Part shown: piece by piece, positions 43,165-53,005 of the stretch
How the letters are laid out: every line of letters begins with the position of its first letter
Numbering within the stretch: the first letter of the stretch is position 1
Source of the DNA: an uncultured Chitinophagaceae bacterium
Lineage (GTDB): Bacteria; Bacteroidota; Bacteroidia; Chitinophagales; Chitinophagaceae
NCBI GenBank assembly: GCA_903895845.1
Contig: CAITVK010000125.1
Span: 1-64,000, forward strand
Length of the DNA: 64,000 nt
Direction: 5' to 3'
Position numbers and translations under genes: made by a program
The notes under the pieces: generated by a model
Seen by the model: only the letters and a program-made list of their open reading frames with translations
Databases searched by the model: none
Told to the model about the DNA's origin: nothing

Positions 43165-43673
43165 GTCTCCGGGTAGTCCAGCTTAAAGCTTTGCTCCTTT
43201 CCATTTGCCTTAATGTGAAATATATTGGATTGCTTATCCTGATAATCATATAACAGGCTACAATTAACTGCTAATTTGTGCATGGTCGGCACATCCTTCA
43301 CTTCCAGATATGTCCAGATGCTTTCTAGTTGTTGCTCATAGCCCAGATAATGCATCGTCACCGGTTTGCCTTCAATATTTAGTTGCAGCTTATGCTGGAT
43401 ATAATCATTCAAAAGTTTATCTATTGCTGCCTTATTTGCGGGATGCAACAGATCAACTTTGGCATTGCCATACTTCCTGAGGGTCGCTTCCAGGTCTTCG
43501 GTAAAGATGCGGATACTTATCTCGGCGGTCTTTTCCTTGGCATTATGATTAATCTCTATGACAGAAACATAAAAAGGATGCAGTGTTTTGGGAGAATCAT
43601 GTTCCGCCCGATGCACCAATGAAAACAAAGGCATCAGTGATAACAGACACCATCTAAATAGAATATTAACCAT
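43149..43673 (-). CDS. DUF6702-family protein
   Basis: 174 residues from ATG 43673 (MVNILFRWCLLSLMPLFS, a signal peptide); the frame is open 19 codons further, into the divergent promoter region. Mature part: HPFYVSVIEINHNAKEKTAEISIRIFTEDLEATL (core HPFYVSVIEINHN) and VPTMHKLAVNCSLLYDYQDKQSNI (core LLYDYQDKQSN). It matches DUF6702, periplasmic or outer-membrane proteins of unknown role that co-occur with HupE/UreJ and M1-peptidase genes in Bacteroidota, as here. The last four codons and the stop come from a heptamer array. Confidence 0.8.
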   Translation of the reverse strand: MVNILFRWCLLSLMPLFSLVHRAEHDSPKTLHPFYVSVIEINHNAKEKTAEISIRIFTEDLEATLRKYGNAKVDLLHPANKAAIDKLLNDYIQHKLQLNIEGKPVTMHYLGYEQQLESIWTYLEVKDVPTMHKLAVNCSLLYDYQDKQSNIFHIKANGKEQSFKLDYPETDIRY

Positions 43674-43743
43674 TCGAGCAATTTCTTTTATTTGCAACAA
43701 AAGTGGTGATTTATTTTCACCTCTCGGCAATTACTTACGCTTC

Positions 43744-44325
43744 ATGAATGATTTTGGTTTATACTTCACACTCGGCAGGCAACACATTGCAGATTGGCAG
43801 GGGATAGACCATATCCTTTTTATCATGGCATTATGCCTTCGTTATCAACTTGCCGACTGGCGAAAGATTTTGGTATTGGTTACGGCTTTCACCATCGGGC
43901 ATTCCATCACTTTGGCATTGAGTGTATTGAATGTGGTGCATTACTCAAGTAAATGGATTGAGTTTCTTATTCCCGTAACCATCGTTATCACCGCCATCAG
44001 CAATGTATTTGTGAAGCGGTTTACGTTCAGGAATAAGTTTCCGTTCATCTATTTTATGGCTTTATTCTTTGGATTGATACATGGACTCGGCTTTAGTAAT
44101 TACCTCAAAAGCTTATTGGGAAAAGACAGTAACATCATTATACAGCTATTCGCCTTCAACATAGGGCTGGAAGCAGGACAATTGTTGATTGTATCTGGCG
44201 TTTTGTTACTTTCTTTTGTAACAGTGGGATTATTGAAGGTGAGCAGACGAGAATATGTTTTATATTGCAGCGGAGGCGTTTTTGCACTGGCAATGCAGAT
44301 GGTACTGCAACGGTGGGTTTGGTAA
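43744..44325 (+). CDS. HupE/UreJ-family membrane protein
   Basis: 193 residues from ATG 43744; the frame extends upstream into the DUF6702 region but MNDFGLYFTLGRQHIADWQG is the proper start. HupE/UreJ-2 features: GIDHILFIMAL (near 20-31), TIGHSITLALS and FGLIHGLGFSNYL, histidines in helices that suggest metal (nickel or similar) handling, and about six membrane helices. Divergent from DUF6702 with only 70 nt between starts. No urease or hydrogenase is nearby, so the metal and purpose are open. Confidence 0.88.
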   Translation: MNDFGLYFTLGRQHIADWQGIDHILFIMALCLRYQLADWRKILVLVTAFTIGHSITLALSVLNVVHYSSKWIEFLIPVTIVITAISNVFVKRFTFRNKFPFIYFMALFFGLIHGLGFSNYLKSLLGKDSNIIIQLFAFNIGLEAGQLLIVSGVLLLSFVTVGLLKVSRREYVLYCSGGVFALAMQMVLQRWVW

Positions 44326-44332
44326 AGACAAC

Positions 44333-44524
44333 TAACCGCAAAGGACACAAAGATTTACGCAAAGAACACGAAACGGTAATGAGTAAAGGAAAATGCCACT
44401 GAGACACAGAAAAAGAAATGAAGAAACATCTATCTATTCCTCACTCTCTTTCCTCTATGCCTCAGTGGCAAGAGAGTATCACTTGTGCACCTTGTGGTTC
44501 TTTTTATAGTGTCCTTTGTGGTTA
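44333..44524. repeat. Nested inverted-repeat element
   Basis: Outer arms: TAACCGCAAAGGACAC (44333-44348) with GTGTCCTTTGTGGTTA (44509-44524), 15 of 16 paired. Inner arms: TGCCACTGAG (44394-44403) with CTCAGTGGCA (44461-44470), perfect. The 192-nt element fills the gap between HupE and the first M1 gene and resembles 'CACAAAGRACACAAAG' dispersed repeats of Bacteroidota. A related stretch is at 51440-51490. Confidence 0.75.
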
Positions 44525-44609
44525 AATGCTTACTTGTATTACATCGAACAACTATTTTACACTACCGTTATAGGTCTTACTTTATTAATAAAACAATACA
44601 ACTACATAC

Positions 44610-46997
44610 ATGACTAAGAAACTGGTTTTCATATTGATGGTTTGCACACTCGGTGCCAAGGCGCAGGACATACACAACAATCCTTCTTCCAACCACGGCA
44701 ATAAGTTTGAGGAACTGGGCACCATACTTCCAACGCCCAATGAGTATCGTACTGCTAGTGGTGCACCTGGCCCACTCTATTGGCAACAGCGTGCAGACTA
44801 TGACATCACCTGTTCATTGGACGAAAAGAAACAGACCCTTACAGGTAGCGAGACAGTGACATACTACAATAACTCCCCCAACGATTTAACCTACATCTGG
44901 CTTCAACTGGATGAGAACCAACATAGCACCATCAACAATGCAAACTACCAACTAGCTAGTAGTCTTGCTAAATCATACAATATTCGCGACTTGAAGAAGC
45001 TGGAAGAGAATGAGAAGATTGACAATGGCTATGGCGACATCATTACGAAACTAACAGATGGCATCACTGGTAAGCCTTTGGAATACACCATCAACAAAAC
45101 GATGATGCGTATAGAATTACCCACTACGCTGAAGTCCAAGCAAACATTTGTATTTAAGCTAAACTGGCACTACAAAATCGCAGAAATTGTGACCATGGGC
45201 GGCAGAGGAGGCTATGAATACTTCCCAGAGGATGGCAATTATTTGTTTACAATGAGTCAATGGTATCCAAGACTATGCGTTTACAGCGACTTTCAAGGAT
45301 GGCAACACCACCAGTTTACGGGCAGAGGTGAGTTTGCGCTCACCTTTGGCAACTTTAAAGTAGCTATGACAGTTCCTGCAGACCATGTAGTAATGGCTAC
45401 AGGACAAGGGCAGAACTATCCCGAAGTTTTATCTGCGGCACAATTGGCAAGGTGGCAGACTGCACAAACGGCAACAGAACCAGTAGAGATTGTGACGCTT
45501 GATGAAGCTAAGAAAAGAGAGAAATCACCATCATCGGAGACAAAGACCTGGGTATTTAAAGCAGAGAATGTACGCGACTTCGCTTGGACAAGCTCGCGTA
45601 AACTCATCTGGGATGCCATGCCTGCTTATGTGGATGGCAAAAAGATAATGTGTATGAGTGCCTATGGCAAAGAAGCCTACAACCTGTGGCGCAAGTATTC
45701 AACCAAAGTAGTAGCACATACCGTTAAGACCTACTCGCATTTTACGTTCACCTACCCATACCCTGTTGCACAAAGTATAGAAGCTAGCAGTGGCATGGAG
45801 TATCCGATGATATGTTTCAACTTTGGTCGTACCGAGAAGGATGGCACTTATACTGAAACAGCAAAGAATGGAATGATTGGCGTTATAACACACGAAGTGG
45901 GTCATAACTTCTTTCCTATGATTGTAAATAGCGACGAACGTCAGTGGAGCTGGATGGATGAAGGATTAAATTCTTTTTGCCAATACCTTACTGAACAACT
46001 TTGGGACAACAAGTTCCCTTCCAAAAGAGGTCCGGCTTATCTGATAACAGACTATATGCGGATGCCAAAGAATCTGTTGGAACCCATTATGACCAACAGC
46101 GAAAACATAGAAAACTTCAGAGACAATGCCTACTCAAAACCAGCAACAGCCTTGAATATATTGCGCGAAACGGTGATGGGCAGAGACTTGTTTGACTATG
46201 CTTTTAAACAATATGCCAGCAGGTGGGCATTTAAACATCCTACGCCTGCTGATTTATTCAGGACAATGGGCGATGCTAGTGCAGAGAACCTTGATTGGTT
46301 CTGGCGTGGCTGGTTTTATGGCACAGACGCTTGCGACATATCTATAGACTCTGTAAAACATGCTGTTTATGACCCAGAACAAAGAATGAGAAGATTGTCA
46401 AAAGGCAACAAATCAATTCCTGCCAAACCACAGATACTACCCTTTGATGACATTGCGAAGGTTAGGAACAGAGCAGACAAAAGAATTGTTTTTCAGGTTG
46501 ATGCAGATACATCACTTAAAGATTTCTACTGGAGATATGACAGAGGGATTGAACCTTATGATAGCACCCTTGATGCTAGTTTGCCCGAGAAAGCGGCTAC
46601 TGCCTTAGACCCCTTGGAAAAAGAAGAGATTGAGAAATATAAAAAAGTGCATCTCTACGAAGTTTCTTTCACTAACAAAGGAGGATTGGTAATGCCTATC
46701 ATCGTTCAATTTAAGTTTGATGATAGCACCACTGAAACGGAGAAGATACCTGCACAGATATGGAGACACAATGAGAATAACGTGAGTAAGGTGTTCTTAA
46801 CAACAAAAAATGTTGTTTCCATTCAGCTGGATCCAATGAGAGAGACAGCAGATATAGATGAGAGTAACAACTATTGGGGAGAGATTCCACAGGCTAGTAA
46901 GTTTGCCATATTTAAAGCAAATGCACCAAACCTGAGAAACCCGGAAGCCACACAGAAAAACCCGATGCAACTTTCCAACGAACAAAAGAAGAAGTAA
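44610..46997 (+). CDS. M1-family metallopeptidase
   Basis: 795 residues with a signal peptide (1-19, ending AKAQ). Zinc motif HEVGH (428-432) and the third ligand Glu451 in WMDEGLNSF (18 residues later) are present. The GxMEN-type exopeptidase loop is replaced by SSGMEYP (GMEYP), so substrate specificity probably differs from standard aminopeptidases. N-terminal beta-sandwich (ETVTYYNNSPNDLTYIWLQLD). Periplasmic or surface. Together with DUF6702 and HupE it forms a cluster often seen in Bacteroidota. No T9SS tail is visible. Confidence 0.9.
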   Translation: MTKKLVFILMVCTLGAKAQDIHNNPSSNHGNKFEELGTILPTPNEYRTASGAPGPLYWQQRADYDITCSLDEKKQTLTGSETVTYYNNSPNDLTYIWLQLDENQHSTINNANYQLASSLAKSYNIRDLKKLEENEKIDNGYGDIITKLTDGITGKPLEYTINKTMMRIELPTTLKSKQTFVFKLNWHYKIAEIVTMGGRGGYEYFPEDGNYLFTMSQWYPRLCVYSDFQGWQHHQFTGRGEFALTFGNFKVAMTVPADHVVMATGQGQNYPEVLSAAQLARWQTAQTATEPVEIVTLDEAKKREKSPSSETKTWVFKAENVRDFAWTSSRKLIWDAMPAYVDGKKIMCMSAYGKEAYNLWRKYSTKVVAHTVKTYSHFTFTYPYPVAQSIEASSGMEYPMICFNFGRTEKDGTYTETAKNGMIGVITHEVGHNFFPMIVNSDERQWSWMDEGLNSFCQYLTEQLWDNKFPSKRGPAYLITDYMRMPKNLLEPIMTNSENIENFRDNAYSKPATALNILRETVMGRDLFDYAFKQYASRWAFKHPTPADLFRTMGDASAENLDWFWRGWFYGTDACDISIDSVKHAVYDPEQRMRRLSKGNKSIPAKPQILPFDDIAKVRNRADKRIVFQVDADTSLKDFYWRYDRGIEPYDSTLDASLPEKAATALDPLEKEEIEKYKKVHLYEVSFTNKGGLVMPIIVQFKFDDSTTETEKIPAQIWRHNENNVSKVFLTTKNVVSIQLDPMRETADIDESNNYWGEIPQASKFAIFKANAPNLRNPEATQKNPMQLSNEQKKK

Positions 46998-47213
46998 ATA
47001 ACTATAGTGAACAGGTATAAGTTATCAATCAGATTAAAAAATGCAACACATTAATCATTGATAACTTATACCTGTTTTCTATACCAGATTCTTTATCAGC
47101 CCAACCTTCAATCATCGCTTACAGCCCTCTACTGAACATTATTTACCGTTAATCATTATAATATAATAGAAGGGATATTATAATTATTTTGCAACCCTAA
47201 ATTATATTTAACA

Positions 47214-49694
47214 ATGAGAAAACTACTTACATTCCTTTTTTCCTGTACAGCTATCTGTGCTATTGCCCAACAATCTGACCCGCCAAAAGAGGCAGACTGG
47301 ACAAAACTTTACCGTGCTACCGCTACCAAGGTAAATGACCTGGTGCATACCAAAGTAGACGTGCGTTTCGATTTTAAGAAGACATACATGTATGGTAAAG
47401 CATGGATTACCCTAAAACCACACTTCTATCCTACCGATAGTCTGGCTTTAGACGCTAAGGGAATGAACATTAATAAAGTTGAATTGGTGACTGCTGGTGG
47501 AAAAATCCCCTTGAAGTACACATACGATAGCCTTATCCTAAATATAAAGCTTAACAAAACTTACAAAAACAACGAGAAATACACGGTCTACATAGATTAC
47601 GTATCTAAGCCAAATGAACTACAAGAAAAAGGCAGTGCTGCAATCAATGACGCGAAAGGATTGTATTTCATCAATCCAACAGGAGAAGATACCACAAAGC
47701 CTACTGAGATATGGACGCAGGGAGAAACTGAAGCCAATTCTGCCTGGTTACCCACGATTGACAAGCCTAATCAAAAAATGACAGATGAGATAATAATGAC
47801 TGTCCCTGATAAGTATGTAACCTTAAGTAATGGCCGACTTGTTTCGCAAGTAAAGAATGCCGACGGCACACGTACAGATGATTGGAAGATGGACTTACCT
47901 CACTCTCCTTATTTACTTTTTATGGGCGTAGGTGACTATGTAATTACAAAAGACAGCTACAAAGGCAAGGAAGTGAGTTATTATGTGGAGAAGAAATATA
48001 AAAATGAGACGAGGAAAATGTTTGGACTAACGCCCGAAATGATGAAGTTCTTTAGTGAGAAAGTAACAGGAATAGAATATCCATGGAATAAATATGCGCA
48101 GATTGTAGGTACAGACTATGTGAGCGGCGCCATGGAAAACACAACTGCTACGCTACATGGCGGTGCTGCCCAAAAGAATTCCAGAGAACTAATAGACGGT
48201 AATGAGTGGGAGACTGCTATTGCTCATGAACTGTTTCACCAGTGGTTTGGTGATTATGTAACGACAGAAAGCTGGAGCAACATCACCGTAAATGAATCGA
48301 TGGCGGATTATAGTGAGTATTTGTGGGAAGAATACAAGTACGGCGCCGATGCAGCAGGTGACGAAAACTACAGCAAAATGCAACGTTACCTGAACAACCC
48401 CAACGATGAAAAGAAAAATCTAGTACGGTTTTATTATGCAGATAAAGAAGACGTTTTTGACAATGTTAGCTATCCAAAAGGAGGCAGAATCTTAAATATG
48501 TTACGTCATTATGTTGGGGATAGCGCCTTCTTCAAATCATTGAACCTTTACCTCAACACATATAAGTTTGGCAATGGTAGTGCACACAAATTGCGCTTAG
48601 CCTTTGAACAGGTGACTGGAAAAGATTTGAACTGGTATTTTAACCAATGGTATTTTAACAGCGGGCATCCAAAAGTAGAAATAAACTACGGCTATGATGA
48701 TGCTGTAAAAAAGGCTTTTGTTTACATCAATCAAACGCAGGATAGCAACAAAATATTCAAGTTGCCATTGGATATTGATGTTTATACAGGGGGTAACAAG
48801 AAAAGATATTCAGTTTGGGCAACAAACAAAGCAGATACTTTTTCCTTCAGCGTTGATGCAAAGCCCGATTGGATTGATGTTGACCCTGATAAGCTTACAC
48901 TCTGGCAAAAGAAAGACAATAAAACAACCGAAGGATTTATTGATGAATACAAGTACGGCAAAACCTATGTGGACAGACGCGAAGCCATCAACTACTGTGG
49001 CGATCATAAAAGCGAACCTGCTGCAATGGCTTTGTTGAAAGAGGCTTTGAACGACAAACACTATACCCTTAGGTTGAGAACCCTCAACAAGCTTGCTACA
49101 TCAAAACTAGATGCAGAAACGATTGCAACCATCGAGAAGCTAGCTAAAACAGATGAAAACAGACCTGTTCGTGCTGCGGCTATTGATGCGTTGTCCAGAA
49201 CAAAAGATGCCAAATACCTTCCGCTCTACATTGCATCTGTTACAGATAGTTCTTACAGTGTGGCAGGTGCTGCGTTACTAGCTGTAAAAAGTCTGGATAC
49301 TGCCAAAGCAATCAGTCTTTTGCCTTTGGTTAAGAAGGATTGCAAAGGAAGATTGAAACTAGCAGTTGACTTAGTAGACATGTTGACCAAAGGAGACAAT
49401 GATTTTGACGAGATTACGAAAGGCTTTAGGGATGAGAAGAACCTGCAGAAGAAATTTGACGGACTATCTACCTACATTGATTTCTTGGGAAGGGTGAATA
49501 ACACCACCAACTTCAAGAAAGGTGTTGATGAAGTGGTTGCTTTTCGTGAGAAGGTAGCGCAATATGGTGCAGCAGTCCCCATTAATGGGATGTTGGAAGG
49601 TCTTGCTAAAAACAAAGAAGACAACAAAGCAAAAGGTGGCAATGCAACTGACTTAGATGCGCAGATTGCTTACATAAAAGAGAAGCTGAAGTAA
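47214..49694 (+). CDS. M1-family aminopeptidase with HEAT-like C-terminus
   Basis: 826 residues with a signal peptide (1-18, ending AIAQ). Exopeptidase motif GAMEN (305-309), zinc motif HELFH (338-342) and third ligand Glu361 (TVNESMADY) are intact. The C-terminal third is helical and HEAT-like (ALNDKHYTLRLRTLNKL, RPVRAAAIDALSRTKDAKY). It should be an active periplasmic aminopeptidase. It lies 216 nt after the first M1 gene with its own terminator at 49731-49777; the two M1 proteins are diverged and not a recent duplication. Confidence 0.92.
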   Translation: MRKLLTFLFSCTAICAIAQQSDPPKEADWTKLYRATATKVNDLVHTKVDVRFDFKKTYMYGKAWITLKPHFYPTDSLALDAKGMNINKVELVTAGGKIPLKYTYDSLILNIKLNKTYKNNEKYTVYIDYVSKPNELQEKGSAAINDAKGLYFINPTGEDTTKPTEIWTQGETEANSAWLPTIDKPNQKMTDEIIMTVPDKYVTLSNGRLVSQVKNADGTRTDDWKMDLPHSPYLLFMGVGDYVITKDSYKGKEVSYYVEKKYKNETRKMFGLTPEMMKFFSEKVTGIEYPWNKYAQIVGTDYVSGAMENTTATLHGGAAQKNSRELIDGNEWETAIAHELFHQWFGDYVTTESWSNITVNESMADYSEYLWEEYKYGADAAGDENYSKMQRYLNNPNDEKKNLVRFYYADKEDVFDNVSYPKGGRILNMLRHYVGDSAFFKSLNLYLNTYKFGNGSAHKLRLAFEQVTGKDLNWYFNQWYFNSGHPKVEINYGYDDAVKKAFVYINQTQDSNKIFKLPLDIDVYTGGNKKRYSVWATNKADTFSFSVDAKPDWIDVDPDKLTLWQKKDNKTTEGFIDEYKYGKTYVDRREAINYCGDHKSEPAAMALLKEALNDKHYTLRLRTLNKLATSKLDAETIATIEKLAKTDENRPVRAAAIDALSRTKDAKYLPLYIASVTDSSYSVAGAALLAVKSLDTAKAISLLPLVKKDCKGRLKLAVDLVDMLTKGDNDFDEITKGFRDEKNLQKKFDGLSTYIDFLGRVNNTTNFKKGVDEVVAFREKVAQYGAAVPINGMLEGLAKNKEDNKAKGGNATDLDAQIAYIKEKLK

Positions 49695-49730
49695 GTGTTG
49701 GTTACACGAGGCTGATTAAGCAATAAACAA

Positions 49731-49777
49731 ACAAAAAGTCCCATCAATCTTAATTGTAGATTGATGGGACTTTTTGT
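49731..49777 (+). terminator. Intrinsic terminator of second M1 gene
   Basis: A 20-bp stem (49731-49750 with 49758-49777) of AAAAAGTCCCATCAATCT type with loop TAATTGT, T-run after. Confidence 0.9.
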
Positions 49778-49942
49778 TTCCTGCTCTTGTGTGAATGAAT
49801 ATAAGCAATATTCATTTACACAAACTACTATTTTAACACTATTACCAACCAAAAGATAGATTATCTGTTAATATAGTTCACTCAATTCATAAGAAAGTAT
49901 AATCAAATATAAAATTCAATCTCTAATTTGCACCCCGAATTA

Positions 49943-49948
49943 AACGTT
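49943..49948. promoter_or_regulatory. Possible LacI-type operator core at xylB promoter
   Basis: AACGTT lies 15 nt after a TAATTTGC -7-like element (49926-49933) and 7 nt before the xylB ATG. The same core is found in the same relation to the SSS-transporter promoter (52963-52968). Flanks are not palindromic; the call is weak. Confidence 0.3.
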
Positions 49949-49955
49949 GTTTGCT

Positions 49956-51437
49956 ATGTTGTTATTAGGAATAGATATTGGCACCTCTTCAATTAAAGTT
50001 GCAATTGTAGATGCAACTACGCAACAGACAATTGTAACTACACAATTCCCCGAAACAGAAACTCCTATCACCTCTTTACAGAATGGTTGGGCAGAACAAA
50101 GTCCAGAAATGTGGTGGCAACATGTGCAACAAGCCATCCTGAAGGCAAATGCTACTGGCAAATACAATCCTAAATATATAGCTGCAATTGGCATTGCTTA
50201 TCAGATGCACGGATTGGTTTGTGTAGATAAAAATCAACAAGTATTAAGAGATAGTATAATCTGGTGTGATAGCCGTGCAGTACAGTATGGCAATAAAGCT
50301 TTCGAAGCTATTGGGGAAGAAAAGTGCTTGTCTCATTTATTAAACTCACCAGGAAACTTCACTGCCAGCAAACTAGCTTGGGTAAAGGAAAATGAGCCGC
50401 TCATCTATGAGCAGATAGATAAGATTATGCTTCCCGGCGATTTTATTGCTATGAAACTTACTGGCACAATCACTACCTCTGCATCTGCTTTATCCGAAGG
50501 GGTACTTTGGGATTTTAAAAACAAGGAAATCTCAAGAGATGTGATGAACTATTATGGGTTCAGTGCAAATATCATCCCCGATATTAAAGATGTATTTACA
50601 GAACATGGATTGTTAGGTAAGGAAATAGCGGAAAGCTTATCTCTCTCAGCTAATATTCCAGTTACTTATAAAGCAGGTGATCAGCCTAATAATGCATTGT
50701 CTTTGAATGTATTGCAACCCGGCGAAGTAGCTGCAACAGCAGGAACTTCCGGTGTAATCTATGGTGTTGGTGACACCTTGAGTTATGATAAACAAAGCCG
50801 CATCAACAGTTTTGCACATGTAAATCATACTTCAAAAGAAACGAGAATCGGAACGCTATTATGTATTAATGGAACAGGTATTGCCAATAGTTTCACCCGT
50901 AAATTGTTAGCTGCCGATAAAACCTATCCACTAATTAATGAAGCGGCAAAGCAAATTCCTATTGGCTCAGAAGGTTTGTCCGTATTGCCTTTTGGTAATG
51001 GTGCGGAGCGGATATTTAATAATAAAACAGTTGGGGCACATTATCAGAATATCAACTTCAATATACACACCAAAGCACACATATTCAGGGCAGTACAAGA
51101 GGGTATTGCTTTTTCTTTCAGGTATGGATTAGATATTATGAAGGAAAACGGCATTACTCCTTCTGTTATCCGTGCGGGGAAAGCGAATCTGTTTTTGAGT
51201 GATGTATTTATCAGTGCCTTCGTAAATGCTACCAACGTGCCAGTAGAATTATATGAAGTAGATGGGAGTGTTGGTGCAGCGAAGGGGGCTGGAATCGGTG
51301 CAAAGATATTTGCATCTGAAAAAGAAGCGTTTGCCAATGCGAATCCTTTAGACTTGATAGAACCTACTGTTCATACTGCTTATAATGAGGAATATGAGGT
51401 TTGGAAAGCATTGTTGCAAAGACAATTAGGAAAGTAG
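49956..51437 (+). CDS. xylB: Xylulokinase
   Basis: 493 residues from ATG 49956 (MLLLGIDIGTSSIKVAIVD); a TTG 9 nt upstream is unlikely. FGGY kinase: N-terminal DIGTSSIK phosphate-binding loop, GWAEQSPEMWW, IGIAYQMHGLV, IWCDSRA, and DQPNNALSLN (conserved Asp as catalytic base). It phosphorylates D-xylulose to xylulose 5-phosphate, the second step of the isomerase pathway. It is followed by xylA after 96 nt. The first gene of the xylose block; a possible LacI-type site overlaps its 5' region. Confidence 0.93.
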   Translation: MLLLGIDIGTSSIKVAIVDATTQQTIVTTQFPETETPITSLQNGWAEQSPEMWWQHVQQAILKANATGKYNPKYIAAIGIAYQMHGLVCVDKNQQVLRDSIIWCDSRAVQYGNKAFEAIGEEKCLSHLLNSPGNFTASKLAWVKENEPLIYEQIDKIMLPGDFIAMKLTGTITTSASALSEGVLWDFKNKEISRDVMNYYGFSANIIPDIKDVFTEHGLLGKEIAESLSLSANIPVTYKAGDQPNNALSLNVLQPGEVAATAGTSGVIYGVGDTLSYDKQSRINSFAHVNHTSKETRIGTLLCINGTGIANSFTRKLLAADKTYPLINEAAKQIPIGSEGLSVLPFGNGAERIFNNKTVGAHYQNINFNIHTKAHIFRAVQEGIAFSFRYGLDIMKENGITPSVIRAGKANLFLSDVFISAFVNATNVPVELYEVDGSVGAAKGAGIGAKIFASEKEAFANANPLDLIEPTVHTAYNEEYEVWKALLQRQLGK

Positions 51438-51501
51438 GGAAAGGTGCCACAAGACGCAAAGACAGAAAGAAGCACAAAAGGAGTCACTATTTATATAAGT
51501 T

Positions 51502-51529
51502 CAATTATTAATTAACAATTATCAATTAA
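51502..51529. repeat. Heptamer repeat before xylA
   Basis: CAATTAT, TAATTAA, CAATTAT, CAATTAA in 7-nt register, ending 4 nt before the xylA ATG. Confidence 0.6.
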
Positions 51530-51533
51530 AGAA

Positions 51534-52865
51534 ATGAGTAAAGTAATCACAGGAGAAAAAGAATTCTTCAAAGGTATTGGTCAGGTAAAATTTGAAGGCT
51601 TAGGGAGCGACAATCCACTAGCTTTCCGTTGGTATGATGAAAATAGAATCGTTGCAGGCAAGCCGTTGAAAGAGCACTTGCGTTATGCATGTGCTTATTG
51701 GCATAGCTTCTGCGGCAGTGGTGCAGATCCTTTTGGCGAAGCAACCCATTTGTTTCCATGGAGCGTTAAATCTGATCCGGTGGAAAGAGCAAAAGACAAA
51801 ATGGATGCTGCTTTTGAATTCATTACCAAAATGAATATTCCTTTCTATTGTTTTCATGATGTAGACGTAGTTGACTATGGCAATGACATCGTTGAGAATG
51901 AAAGACGTTTACAAGCTTTAGTCGCTTATGCTAAAGAAAAGCAAGCTGCTAGCGGAGTGAAGCTATTATGGGGTACTGCCAACTTGTTTTCTCACAGAAG
52001 ATATATGAATGGTGCGTCTACCAATCCTGATTTTCATGTGGTTGCCCATGGTGGTGCACAAGTGAAAGCTGCAATTGATGCTACTATTGAATTAGGAGGT
52101 AGCGGTTATACTTTCTGGGGAGGTAGAGAAGGTTATATGAGCCTTTTGAATACAGATATGAAGCGTGAACAAGAGCATTTTGCCAAGTTCTTACATGCAT
52201 CTAAAGATTATGCAAGGGCCAATGGCTTCAAAGGTGTATTCTTTATTGAACCTAAACCTTGTGAACCTAGCAAACACCAATACGACTATGATAGTGAAAC
52301 TGTAATTGGCTTCTTGCGTAAATTTGATTTACTAGAAGACTTTAAATTGAATCTCGAAGTAAACCACGCTACTTTGGCTGGTCATACCTTCCAACATGAA
52401 GTACAAGTAGCTGTTGACAATGGTTTATTAGGTAGCATGGATGCCAACAGGGGTGACTATCAAAATGGTTGGGATACCGATCAGTTCCCTAATAACATCA
52501 ATGAATTGGTTGAAACAATGTTGCCTGTTTTAGAAGGCGGTGGATTGCAAGGTGGAGGCATCAATTTCGATGCTAAAATCAGAAGAAACAGTACCGACCC
52601 AGCCGATTTGTTCTATGCACATGTGGGTGGTATGGACATTTTTGCCAGAGCATTGATTGTTGCGGATGAAATATTAAACAAGTCTGATTACAAGAAAATT
52701 CGTTCAGACAGATATGCTTCTTTCAACAGTGGAGAAGGAAAAGCTTTTGAAGAAGGGAAGCTTTCTTTAGAAGACTTGCGCGACTATGCTATCAAAAATG
52801 GCGAGCCTGCGACCATTAGCGGTAAGCAAGAATATCTGGAGAACATTATCAATCGTTTTATTTAA
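51534..52865 (+). CDS. xylA: Xylose isomerase
   Basis: 443 residues, class II length. It converts D-xylose to D-xylulose using two divalent metal ions. Signature residues: FHDVD (catalytic His and Asp, near residue 103), [11 protein letters not shown], and the metal ligands in [15 protein letters not shown] and [11 protein letters not shown]. The end, [19 protein letters not shown], matches class II enzymes. Cytosolic. Downstream of xylB and upstream of the SSS transporter; terminator at 52872-52906. Confidence 0.97.
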   Translation: MSKVITGEKEFFKGIGQVKFEGLGSDNPLAFRWYDENRIVAGKPLKEHLRYACAYWHSFCGSGADPFGEATHLFPWSVKSDPVERAKDKMDAAFEFITKMNIPFYCFHDVDVVDYGNDIVENERRLQALVAYAKEKQAASGVKLLWGTANLFSHRRYMNGASTNPDFHVVAHGGAQVKAAIDATIELGGSGYTFWGGREGYMSLLNTDMKREQEHFAKFLHASKDYARANGFKGVFFIEPKPCEPSKHQYDYDSETVIGFLRKFDLLEDFKLNLEVNHATLAGHTFQHEVQVAVDNGLLGSMDANRGDYQNGWDTDQFPNNINELVETMLPVLEGGGLQGGGINFDAKIRRNSTDPADLFYAHVGGMDIFARALIVADEILNKSDYKKIRSDRYASFNSGEGKAFEEGKLSLEDLRDYAIKNGEPATISGKQEYLENIINRFI

Positions 52866-52871
52866 TACAAG

Positions 52872-52906
52872 AAAGGTCGGAATAGTAAAACATTTCGACC
52901 TTTTTA
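52872..52906 (+). terminator. Intrinsic terminator of xylBA
   Basis: AAAGGTCGGAAT (52872-52883) pairs with ATTTCGACCTTT (52892-52903; one G-T) followed by T-run. Confidence 0.85.
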
Positions 52907-52948
52907 ATAAAAAGAATAAATGTCTACTTTACACTTCAAGTAAGAATA

Positions 52949-52956
52949 TATATTTG
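52949..52956 (+). promoter_or_regulatory. -7 promoter element for SSS transporter
   Basis: TATATTTG matches TAnnTTTG, with CTTTA about 20 nt upstream as a possible -33 element. The start codon is 50 nt downstream. Confidence 0.55.
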
Positions 52957-52962
52957 CACGAT

Positions 52963-52968
52963 AACGTT
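52963..52968. promoter_or_regulatory. Possible LacI-type operator core at SSS-transporter promoter
   Basis: AACGTT, 7 nt after the -7 element, where a repressor would cover the transcription start. Its counterpart is at 49943-49948. Confidence 0.3.
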
Positions 52969-53005
52969 TTAATCAAACATTTAAAAACAGTTTAATTATT
53001 GCCAC

